Origin: Basidiobolus ranarum
Lineage: Eukaryota; Basidiobolomycota; Basidiobolomycetes; Basidiobolales
DNA length: 21,635 bases
Reading direction: 5' to 3'
Assembly: GCA_040143965.1 (NCBI GenBank)
Contig: JASJQH010007075.1
Coordinates: 1 to 21,635, forward strand
Part shown: in pieces, positions 1 to 8,177 of the stretch
Layout: the number at the start of each line of letters is the position of its first letter
Numbering within the stretch: the stretch's first letter is position 1
Notes under the pieces: model-generated
What the model saw: only the letters and a program-made list of their open reading frames with translations
Database searches by the model: none
Told to the model about the DNA's origin: nothing
Translations under genes and position numbers: made by a program

Positions 1-2
1 TG

Positions 3-1184
3 GACCTGCCAGTTGGATTTGTAGACTCAGATAACAATAAAAAAGTTTGCAGACTCCAGAAAACACTCTATTGCATAAAACAATCTTTAAGAGCTTGCAA
101 TAGCCAGATGGATGGTTTTTTGGAAATACACAAATTTTAAAAGAGTAAAGCTGACTATAGTATCTACTTCAGGCCAGATACAACAAGCCCAGCTTTATTA
201 GCCTTATATATAAATGACCTTATTGTAGCAACCAGTGACTCAAAGACTTTGGCAAAAACCAAATCTAGCTGATCTGGCAAATTCAAAATGACTGATCTTG
301 TTGAACTCACATCCTATCTTGGAATACAAATTAAGATAGATAGAACTACCTAAACAATAACTTTAAACCAGTGTAAGTATATCCCAGATATACTAAAAAA
401 GTTCAATGTGGAACCATGTGATTGGTATCCACCCCAATGGAGACATATCTTAACATAACCAAAAATGGCTCAAATCAGATGTTCTTGGATTCAAATGAAA
501 GCTGGAAATTTGCTTATCAATCTATGGTTAGTAGTTTGATGTTTATCATGGTTGGAGCATGGCCAGATATTGCATATTGTATGGGAGCTATGTGCCAATA
601 TCTTCAAAATTAAGGAACTGATCAAATCAAAGAGATGAAGTGGTTTTTCAGTTATTTGAAAGGTATTGTGGATCTGGGCATAAAATATACATATTCTGAA
701 TCAAACTTTGATTGGATGGGATATTCAGATGCAAATTGAGGAAGAGATATTGAAGACAGGAGATCTACAACAGGATACTTATTTCTTTGCTATAATGGAG
801 CTATTTCTTGGAATTCAAACAACCTACCATAGCACTTTCAACAAGAGTAGCAGAATACAAGGCTGCCTGCAAAGCAACTAAAAAAGCAATATGCTTAAGA
901 AATCTCTTAACAGATGTAAGTTATTCTCAATATTTGCCAACTATAATGTTTCAGGAACAGCAAAGTTGTATCAAATTAGCTAAAAATCCCATGTATCATA
1001 ATTGAAGCAAACATATAGATATAAGACATCACTTCATTAGAGAGACTGCAGAGAATAGGTGTATTGACTTTACTTATTGTTCAACAGAAGACATCATTGC
1101 TGATATATATTAACCAAACCATTAGCTAGACAGAAATTTGAGAAATTTAGACCTTCCTTAGGATTAGTTTATATGACTACTTAG
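3..1184 (+). pseudogene. Copia-type retrotransposon pol remnant (reverse transcriptase to RNase H)
   Basis: This is the 3' part of a Ty1/copia pol gene whose 5' part lies outside the window. From base 3 the frame reads as copia reverse transcriptase, ending in the usual K-M-T-D-L-x-E and Y-L-G-I-Q-I blocks near 285-335. It then shifts frame near 420 into a conserved connection segment (422-613) and the RNase H part (about 650-1184), ending just before a purine tract and the LTR. It is dead: in-frame stops sit at 138, 270 and 351, frame changes near 420, 610 and 800, and TGA replaces the Trp after D-A-N near 738. The catalytic YVDD box reads Y-I-N-D at 207-218, so one metal-binding Asp is lost. 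The start is set only by the window edge. Family assignment is firm; activity is excluded. Confidence 0.9.
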
Positions 1185-1195
1185 TGTAGGGAGAG
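1185..1195 (+). other. Polypurine tract of the left copia element
   Basis: A purine-rich tract (TGTAGGGAGAG) lies directly before the LTR that begins at 1196. The minus-strand copia copy has the matching GAGGGAGAG directly before its LTR at 17577. In LTR retrotransposons this tract primes plus-strand DNA synthesis, and its position fixes the LTR start. Confidence 0.7.
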
Positions 1196-1877
1196 TGTTG
1201 TATTAGCATTGCCTAAACATCTATATAGTCATATATAGGTTAGTACTTGGTTATCCTGTATTTGACCAAGATATTATCCATTATTTGTTAAACTGTTTGG
1301 GAGCCTGTTGGAATTGGTTTGGAGAATTACAGGAATTGGTGGTTTTCACTTGTTGATTTATTGAGTAGAAAGTTGACATTTAAAGTTTTGTCTAGATGTA
1401 AGCAAACAAACATGTAGAATGTGTTGAGGAATGTCCCAGTAACATGTGTGCAAAGTTTGGGGCTTCCAGCACAAGCTTGAAGAATCTATATATCTGAGAA
1501 CTTCTAAGTATATTCTGTATGAGAATAATGGATAATATCTTAGTGAATTATAAGATAACTAAGTACTAAGCTATATATGACTATATAGGTATTTAGGCAA
1601 AGCTAATTTCAACATTATTCTCAGTCAGAATTAACTTTGAATATAATTGCCAACTTGGAAGTTCTCAGATATATATATTTTTCAAACCTGTGCTTGAAGC
1701 CCCAAAATTTTGCACACATGTTTCTGGGACTTTCCTTGGCACTTTCTATACATTAGCTTGTTTACATCTGGACAAAACTACCAATGTCAACTTTCTACTC
1801 AATGAGTCAACAAGTAAAAACCACCAATTTCTCTGATTCTCCAAACTACTTCCAACAGGCTCCCAAGTACTTTAACA
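1196..1877 (+). repeat. 3' LTR of the left copia element, split by a nested solo LTR
   Basis: The LTR starts TGTTGTATTAGC at 1196 and ends CTTTAACA at 1877. Its two halves are 1196-1285 and 1620-1877. Without the 329-bp insert and one 5-bp duplication it measures about 348 bp, close to the 347-bp LTR at 17231-17577. It reads in the same direction as the upstream pol remnant, so it is that element's 3' LTR. TATATAG-like motifs near its start are typical of LTR promoters. Confidence 0.85.
1286..1614 (-). repeat. Solo LTR inserted antisense into another LTR of the same family
   Basis: A complete 329-bp LTR sits in reverse orientation inside the LTR at 1196-1877. On the plus strand it begins TGTTAAAC and ends TTTCAACA, the reverse complement of the family's TGTTGAAATTAGC start and TTAACA end. 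The pentamer TTATT occurs immediately before it (1281-1285) and after it (1615-1619), the 5-bp target duplication expected of copia integrase. No internal region is present, so it is a solo LTR left by LTR-LTR recombination. It must be younger than the LTR it interrupts. Confidence 0.88.
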
Positions 1878-3055
1878 GAAACTACTCATCTAGTTTGTTT
1901 CTTAAACTCCTCCAAAACTCCCAACACTAAATCCACAATGTTCTGAACACTTTTGGAATACATCTCCACTGCCATTTATCTTTATTCGTCACATAAGTAT
2001 AAGTACTCATTTCAATATAACCATGAGTGTAGATCATATACTTCTTCTAATTATCCTAAATAATTTCAATTCCTCCTAATACTCTTACAGCTTTCAATTA
2101 ATGGGTACTTTGAGTGATTATTGTCAATTCGTCACTCATTTAGTAAGCTGCACAGGCAATCTAGTCATAAGCATCCACTGATAATGATGGTGAGCCATGG
2201 TATGGCAAGATATTAGCTTGAAATGGATTATTAAGGGAGGCCTCTGTTGTGCATAATTGAAATGCAAATTAAAATATATTATAATCAGAGGTCAAATATC
2301 TCATTTAGCATATATTCCAGTTCTTTCACCGAATTGATGATACATAGTAGTCATTGGGATGAAGTAGCTGCTAGATAGCAGTAGCTCTAGAAAGAGAGGG
2401 TGAATAAAAGTGCAATTTTGCAGAGTTATCATCTAGGTTGGTATTCTTTTGCTTGAGTTAGGAAGATGGGAACTAACATGAGTAAGGGTACATTATTGTT
2501 TTCTTCATGTAAACAGGAATTCCTTGTTTGCTACCTACACTGCTTAACATAACAAAAGGAGTGGATTTGTTAGTGCTAAGCATGATCTACTGTGAATAAT
2601 AGTAACTATTTGTACTTTGATAATAATCTCAAGAGATTCAATCGCTTTATCTACCACGATGCTGGCAATTTCATCCGCAACTTTCTCCTAGTTTGTGTTT
2701 AAACTTGTTCACACGCATGATTCCCCCGGGGTAGCCCTTCTCACAAGAGCTTCACTACATACTGCCCCGATATATATGGAATAAAATGAATTCTGTGTGT
2801 CAATGAACACAATTTGAAACTCCCCTGCCATTGGTAGAGAATACTACGATAAGATTCCCATAATAATGAGAGTGTGTTTCGTTATATACATCTAGCCTAT
2901 TGTTTCACCACTTATCATTGGCTAGCACAGCCCACAAAATGAGCAGTAACTTGTTACACCGCCTTTCAAGAGGTGAGCAGTATATTCCAACTTGATTTAG
3001 GAATCCTACTTGTAATCATACTTTTGATACTTTCTGTAACCGATCCAAAGTGTTC

Positions 3056-3125
3056 TTACGTAGGCACTTCTTGACAGTTGTATTTCTAAATTACGTAGGC
3101 ACTTCTTGATAGTTGTATTTCTAAA
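3056..3125. repeat. 35-bp tandem duplication
   Basis: Two adjacent copies (3056-3090 and 3091-3125) of a 35-bp unit beginning TTACGTAGGCAC and ending TTTCTAAA. They differ at one position (TTGACAG against TTGATAG). This looks like a recent local slippage duplication in non-coding DNA. Confidence 0.9.
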
Positions 3126-3689
3126 TATTCCCGTCGTACTGACTACTCATATGTATGTCCTATGAGGGGAAGAAACATCGAGTATATTGTCAAATGTTTC
3201 TTTAATGTCTATTTTGCTCAATAATTTTGGAGTTCGAAGAGTCCACAGAATCAAGTTACATATACTACATACCAACGTGATCCCCATTGAATAGGTTCGC
3301 TACTTTCTATTAAAGGTAGTCGTAACAAGCTTAGATCCATGAAACAAACTAGTTTAGATGGCATCAGGTGAAGAAATTCCAGGCGCTTGATAAGTCACAA
3401 TATGGAGTATTTATTCTGGAAACTAAGTAGCATTATATTCGCTCATACTAGGGTGATTTAGTTAGGGATTAGCCAAAGAATATAATAGGTTATGTATCAG
3501 TCTGATGGTGAATAACTCCAAACATTAGATGACTTGGAGAATTCTGAATAATACTATGAAATGAGCAATATTCCAAAGCAACATCAACACTGATAATACT
3601 AATATTCACATGAACCATCACGTACTACTTGGTAGATCCATACTATATGAAGTTCCAAAGTGGCTTAGAACATAGCAAGAAACGAGTAC

Positions 3690-3696
3690 TTAAATA
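3690..3696 (+). promoter_or_regulatory. TATA-like element of the DM9 gene
   Basis: TTAAATA lies about 57-63 bp upstream of the ATG at 3753, a spacing like that of the TATA boxes of the two arrestin genes and the GFA-family gene in this window. Assignment rests on motif and position only. Confidence 0.4.
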
Positions 3697-3752
3697 CCTC
3701 GGCTCGGTAACTTCAACATTATACTTTTCAGTACTTCGACCAATCTCATAAC

Positions 3753-4202
3753 ATGCCTACCTCTACCGAATCTTTATATCAATGGGTCCCAGTAAAGAAT
3801 GGTGAAGTCCCCACTGACAAAGCATTGAACGTTTCTGAGACCTACTATATTGGTCGTTTCAATCATCCCGAGAGTGGCGAACTTGTCTATGGTACTGCTG
3901 CCTCAGATACCAAAAAACTCTGGTATCCTTGGGGTGGAAATGAGCACACCACTGAGAACTATGAAATTCTAGTTCTTAATCCAGGAAGTAAGGCACTTTG
4001 GGTACCAACCAAGGCACCTCAGGTTCCTGAAAACGCAGCCGGTGAACAAGGCACCTTTATTGCTCGTGCCTCAGTAGGTGGTAGATTAATTCCAGGAAAG
4101 TACATTCCATACCAATGGGGTGGCAAGTTCTACGCCGCTTTACACGGAAAAGAACATGAGCTAACTGACAACTTTGAAGTATTGGTAATTAAATCCGAAT
4201 AA
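3753..4202 (+). CDS. DM9-repeat (DUF3421) protein, putative carbohydrate-binding
   Basis: This intact single-exon frame encodes 149 aa. It consists almost entirely of two DM9 repeats, about residues 10-76 and 82-147. Each has a Trp-Val-Pro entry (WVPV at 11-14, WVPT at 83-86), a Val-Pro step, an aromatic/Ile-x-R strand (YYIGR at 31-35, TFIAR at 101-105), a P-W-G-G or Q-W-G-G turn (59-62, 121-124) and a Y/F-E-x-L-V closing strand (70-74, 141-145). There is no signal peptide or membrane segment, so it should be cytosolic. Characterised animal DM9 proteins, for example in oyster, bind mannose-type glycans; whether this one does is inference. Both repeats look complete, so it is probably functional. 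The ATG is the first in frame and follows a TATA-like box; an AATAAA lies at 4276. The neighbours give no clue to its role. Confidence 0.85.
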   Translation: MPTSTESLYQWVPVKNGEVPTDKALNVSETYYIGRFNHPESGELVYGTAASDTKKLWYPWGGNEHTTENYEILVLNPGSKALWVPTKAPQVPENAAGEQGTFIARASVGGRLIPGKYIPYQWGGKFYAALHGKEHELTDNFEVLVIKSE

Positions 4203-4275
4203 TGCCTTTAGTTGATATTGATTATACGTAATCGGTTATCATCAGCATCAACCATTAAAATGATTTGACTGGCAA

Positions 4276-4281
4276 AATAAA
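4276..4281 (+). terminator. Candidate poly(A) signal of the DM9 gene
   Basis: A canonical AATAAA lies about 75 bp after the DM9 stop codon. It is the nearest such motif downstream. Confidence 0.4.
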
Positions 4282-4730
4282 TTTCATTTCATTTCAAATT
4301 AATTCAATTGTATCAGTAGTATTGAGAGATGCTGAGGCGATCTACAGTCATAGTTCATAGTAGTTTTAGCTCGTAAATTTGTGGCCGTGTGGTAATTGAG
4401 GTACCAATATGTATTGAAGTTAATATCGTGGCACTGACATGTTTATTAGGGTCTGGTCAGAGAGCTAGAGTTCAGTCATTAAATGACCATGAGATAATGC
4501 TGGTCTAAGCCCTGTAACTAATGGAGTCAAGAGTTGGCAATCGCGCAATCTTGCAATCTCACCATGAATGAGCTAAGGATCCTTCGACCATAGTGAAGTT
4601 ACTCCATAAACCAATAAATTCATTATTGCAAGAAATAGCTTGCATACATCATAGTTAGCTGGAAAGTGGAGTAGGAAGATTTCGTTTCATATAGCAATTT
4701 CAATGTGCGAAGTAAGTGACTCCAGAGAAA

Positions 4731-4811
4731 CATCACTCCTCCAACCTGCCACTCCCCTTGTGCATCGCCTCTCTTTTCTTGTCACTCCCCTTGCCTCATC
4801 ACTCCTCTTGT
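4731..4811. repeat. Pyrimidine-rich imperfect repeat
   Basis: The motif (C/T)CACTCC(C/T)CTT(G) recurs about four times, at 4733, 4750, 4782 and 4799, separated by other C/T-rich sequence. It is simple low-complexity DNA with no evident gene association. Confidence 0.6.
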
Positions 4812-5261
4812 CAATTTAGTATTAGTCATAATATATATCAGTGATCAAGATCTGTCGTAGCCCAACAATTGGGAATGTTCGACCTGCGATTATGTAACTT
4901 ATCAATACTGACAGGGAGGTGTAACAAGGTACTATCTGATCAACTACTCAAATAAGCGGATGCTTATCGATCAGTCACGATGGTCATTATTTCTTCGATG
5001 ACCTCATCGTTGCTGATTGTTCTCTTTTTATACAAAAATCGGCGTAAATAAATAGTTCGATTAAGCAGATCAACCGAGTCATTGGGGCGAGCACGCATTC
5101 CTTGGACTAAACATCCTGATACACAGTTTTTTTAGAAGATACCATGTGATTTTGATTGTTAAAGTTCTATTTTAATATCGTAGGAAATTTACAAAGCATT
5201 TACATTGTTATGATAGTTATATACAAAGGCGAATAGGAACATGTGGTACATATAAGGCAAA

Positions 5262-6278
5262 TTAACAGATATCGTAAGATGGAGGTAGAGGAATTGAAGT
5301 GGCCTCTGAATCTAAAGGACGGATAGCTACGTGATAGGAAGGTGGCAACTCCACGGTATGATAAGCGGGAAGTTGATCCAACTCCAGTGCATTAACCGAT
5401 GCAACTATCTCAATTGGGATATTCAAGGTAATACAATCTTTCTCACCGGTTTCCTTTTCCCAGTCGACACGAACCACGATATCGTGAGTAACATCGACTA
5501 AGGTATTGATGCAATTTAAGCTGGTGTTCTCCGGCACCTTCATGAGTAATGTCTTGGTATTTTCATCAGTGTTGAACAGAGTAGATGTAGTGCTGAGACG
5601 TTTTACATATTCTGCCACTGATAGGCGAGTTTGATCACTCTTAGAGGGGATGTGAAAGTAAGTATATTCCTTGAGAGCACAAGTGACATTAGTCACCTTC
5701 ACGGTTGGATCAAGTGCTAGTGCAGATATCTGAATATCGAACTTTTCACCGGGTGTGTATTTGGCTGTGGGTAATGCGGCTTTGCAGGCAACTTTATTAG
5801 GAAGGGTCTGATCGAGTTTGTACTCTTCGGAGGGCTCTTCCATCATATCAATGTTACGCTGAATATACACCGGCACCTCCGACTTCAGATCTGAGCTAAT
5901 AAATGTTGTCTCAACCACCGCTTTGAGGGTATACTTGATCTTTCCATACTCACTTCGGAATGATTCGGGTAGATCATTTGGAAGCAAGATTTCAAAGGGG
6001 AACATATGCTGTCCAGAGATTGAAGCAACCTTCTTAGGTTCGAGGAGAGTAATTGTGAGGTCGACAATATTTCGACGAGTCTTTTTCAAAGTACCTGGAA
6101 AAGTCATGGCTAATTTTCCACTGAATTGTAGAAAAATTCTTTTCACTTTTAACAATGCACTGGAGTTCAATGCTACAACGCCACGCAGACTCATCTGTTG
6201 CATGTCTAAACCCATGTAAGGGTTGGCGTAGATGGTGTTGTTCTGAAGGATAACACTTAGTGATGATGATGAAAACAT
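5262..6278 (-). CDS. Alpha-arrestin-like protein with C-terminal PPxY motifs (gene 1)
   Basis: This intact single-exon gene encodes 338 aa. Residues about 8-140 have the arrestin N-domain pattern (LKVKRIFLQFSGK at 43-55, then the FPFEILLP strand at 93-100 and GKIKYTLKA at 112-120). Residues about 158-295 match the arrestin C-domain, including YTPGEKFDIQI at 174-184. The tail carries PPSY at 312-315 and again at 332-335, plus a degenerate LPAY at 303-306. In fungi such PY motifs recruit WW domains of Rsp5/Nedd4-type ubiquitin ligases, and alpha-arrestins act as adaptors for ubiquitination and endocytosis of plasma-membrane transporters; that role here is inferred from the family. The protein is short compared with yeast ART proteins but holds both domains. 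It is divergently paired with the paralogue at 8178-9179. A TATA box lies 51-58 bp upstream of the ATG and a 28-bp repeat array lies further out. Confidence 0.87.
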   Translation of the reverse strand: MFSSSSLSVILQNNTIYANPYMGLDMQQMSLRGVVALNSSALLKVKRIFLQFSGKLAMTFPGTLKKTRRNIVDLTITLLEPKKVASISGQHMFPFEILLPNDLPESFRSEYGKIKYTLKAVVETTFISSDLKSEVPVYIQRNIDMMEEPSEEYKLDQTLPNKVACKAALPTAKYTPGEKFDIQISALALDPTVKVTNVTCALKEYTYFHIPSKSDQTRLSVAEYVKRLSTTSTLFNTDENTKTLLMKVPENTSLNCINTLVDVTHDIVVRVDWEKETGEKDCITLNIPIEIVASVNALELDQLPAYHTVELPPSYHVAIRPLDSEATSIPLPPSYDIC

Positions 6279-6328
6279 CTTGACTTGTGAATTAGTGATG
6301 GTGTATCACTTTGTGGCGACCCTCAGCC

Positions 6329-6334
6329 TTTATA
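6329..6334 (-). promoter_or_regulatory. TATA box of arrestin gene 1
   Basis: On the minus strand the sequence reads TTTATAAAGG, about 51-58 bp upstream of the ATG at 6278. The paralogue has TATATATAAAGG in the equivalent place, so the pair shares the TATAAAGGC core. Confidence 0.65.
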
Positions 6335-6381
6335 AATCTCAACGAAACGAAGATTAAGAATTGATTCCATATAAGGGAATG

Positions 6382-6458
6382 TGATTGTTATCAATAGTTA
6401 GTGAGTATATGATTGTTATCAATGGTTAGCGAGTGTATGATTGTTATCAATGGTTTGC
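6382..6458. repeat. 28-bp tandem repeat (about 2.7 copies) with GATA-type motifs
   Basis: Three head-to-tail units at 6382-6409, 6410-6437 and 6438-6458 start TGATTGTTATCAAT and continue AGTTAGTGAGTATA with few changes. Each unit holds TTATCA, the complement of TGATAA, a core recognised by GATA-family zinc-finger factors. The array lies 104-180 bp upstream of the arrestin gene 1 start, a plausible upstream activating region. The repeat itself is plain to see; its regulatory role is inference. Confidence 0.75.
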
Positions 6459-7404
6459 AATTACAATCACGCTGCGGTGACAAAAAAGAAAACAAATAAA
6501 TCAAATGGATTATATCAACACATTGATATAAAGCCTAGTTCGGTGCTTGGATAGGATCCAATCGATAAAACCAACAGACACATCTCCAGATTGTATGAGA
6601 AGTCCATGAGAAATCCATCGGATAGGATGCACCATCCCTATTTGGGGAATTGAATTTAGATAACCGTTACTACAATGGAAGATCAGGGGAAATGATTAGT
6701 GAATGGCTAGGGTTTCAAATGGAATCCCATTTTCTTGATTTGGTAACAACGTGGTTAGTGAGGTACGCAATAACCAGGTAAAGAACGCGATCCAAGATGT
6801 CAAGATTCGCCCCAAGTTGCGGAATACAGATATATTAGAGATGGTATTGCCAATTTCCACACCCTGCAATTTACTAGCCATCCGTAACAAGTAACCTGTT
6901 TGAAAAATGTTTCAAATACGGTGCCTCTATAATTATCCCACTGATGCCCTGATAATGGGAAGATCTTTTATGTCAAGGAGGGCGATATATATAGTAACAC
7001 ACTGTATATACATTTGGTATAATACTAATGGTGATGTTGCTTCAATTCACTATCTATCTCACAATTGACTATCTGAAAACTGTTCATCGACCGGATCTAT
7101 GGATATTGCATTAGTGACTTATAGCTGAATATGGAGGGCTTGGGAGTCTATCCGCATATCGTATATTAGATATCGCTTCTGGATACGAACGAGAGCCATT
7201 TCAAGTAGATAATGATAAGGGAGAAGCGATTTCTTTAATAACATTGCGCTTTCCTAACTAGATGATCAACAATACGCATCAATGATTTAGAAAAATGAGC
7301 TGGTAGACTTAATTGAACCTACATATATATTACCATTTGATTCTGTCTGACTAAAACATACAGCACATCATTGGGAACCAGATAAGATTTGCGCTAAAAT
7401 TAAT

Positions 7405-7692
7405 TCACTCCTCTATGAGACAGTTATTAAATTGTTGGTTTAGTCTATATTTGTATAATAAGGGATCTGAGACTTGGGTACGAAAATAGCTGAGACTGAT
7501 CCCTGATACCAACGATAACGAAATCATTAATATTGTCACCACATTTGTCGAGTCACCGATCCATAATGATGTCAAGATTAAGTTCGGATCTACCACGTTG
7601 TAGCTACAAACAATTAGATTGTCGTATCCACTTTGAGCGTATGACTGTCTTCCAGCTCCCTTAGCTAAATCCACTCGTATCAGTAGTATTGC
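7405..7692 (-). other. Unassigned open frame with a hydrophobic segment
   Basis: A minus-strand frame of about 96 codons starts after a stop at 7693-7695 and ends at TGA at 7405. It has no ATG near its beginning. An AG acceptor-like sequence lies just upstream, so it could be a terminal exon or a chance frame. It contains a hydrophobic stretch (VVTILMISLSLVSGISLSYF) that could span a membrane. I recognise no domain, and no upstream exon is evident. Confidence 0.2.
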
Positions 7693-8086
7693 CTATCTTC
7701 ACCATCACTAGGATCCGCCTTTTACCTCAACGATAGTGAATGGTCCAGCTATCGTGATTAGACGATTTTCTTCTGCTATCATCAGCTATATGATTGCCTT
7801 TAGCCAATGACTACATTGGGGCCATATCAAGATTAGCTTACTATTTTGGCGTTGAATTGAATGTGTATCATGCGTTATCGAGGAAAACCTATTATCGGGA
7901 AGCTACCAACCAAATGGTGTGCGCTATCGAGTAAGCACTGTATATTATGCGTTATCGCGAGGTACTTGGGGTGATCACAACACTTCAACTAGTAAAATAG
8001 GTTATTGGTGTTACCATTATGGTAATCAAATTTGAATTACACTGACTGCTTTATCAAAGAATGAATCCTCTTTTCAAAGCGCCGCC

Positions 8087-8096
8087 TATATATAAA
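8087..8096 (+). promoter_or_regulatory. TATA box of arrestin gene 2
   Basis: TATATATAAA followed by GGC lies 82-91 bp upstream of the ATG at 8178. It is the strongest TATA element in the spacer and matches the core at the paralogue. Confidence 0.65.
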
Positions 8097-8177
8097 GGCA
8101 CATTAGTTGGGTAATGCTCACCGTCCAACTTTCCCATTCATAAGTGAAAGCATATCAATCACAAATAAGTTATCCAA

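Larger units (their letters stand above)
1878..3752. other. Intergenic stretch without a recognisable gene
   Basis: About 1.9 kb between the copia remnant and the DM9 gene. All frames are broken by stops; the longest hint is a 40-codon minus-strand frame near 2710-2830 with no family resemblance I can see. It holds one exact-looking 35-bp tandem duplication (3056-3125) and the DM9 promoter at its right end. I saw no tRNA, rRNA or coding remnant. Confidence 0.5.
4203..5261. other. Intergenic stretch between the DM9 gene and arrestin gene 1
   Basis: About 1.06 kb with no credible coding frame on either strand. It should contain the 3' ends of both flanking genes, which converge here. A candidate poly(A) signal for the DM9 gene, AATAAA, is at 4276-4281. 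A pyrimidine-rich imperfect repeat lies at 4731-4811. Nothing else is recognisable. Confidence 0.5.
6279..8177. other. Divergent intergenic region between the two arrestin genes
   Basis: About 1.9 kb holding both arrestin promoters. Besides the TATA boxes and the 28-bp repeat, TTATCG-type motifs recur near arrestin gene 2: TGCGTTATCGAGG near 7870, GCGCTATCGAG near 7922 and TGCGTTATCGCGAGG near 7949. Short frames exist on the minus strand at 6696-6881 (61 codons from an ATG) and 7405-7692 (no ATG at its left end), and on the plus strand near 7118-7259. None resembles a family I know, so I do not call genes here. Confidence 0.5.

Noticed and set aside
2710-2830. A 40-codon minus-strand frame that looked briefly like a coding exon
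   Set aside because: It ends quickly, has no neighbouring exon in a consistent phase and no family resemblance.
5885-6219. Open frames on the other strand or frame within arrestin gene 1, and the equivalents at 8243-8571 in gene 2
   Set aside because: They arise from the codon pattern of the arrestin genes and appear in both paralogues for that reason.
6696-6881. A 61-codon minus-strand frame with a hydrophobic middle
   Set aside because: It is short and unlike any family I know, with no clear promoter. Chance is as likely as a gene.
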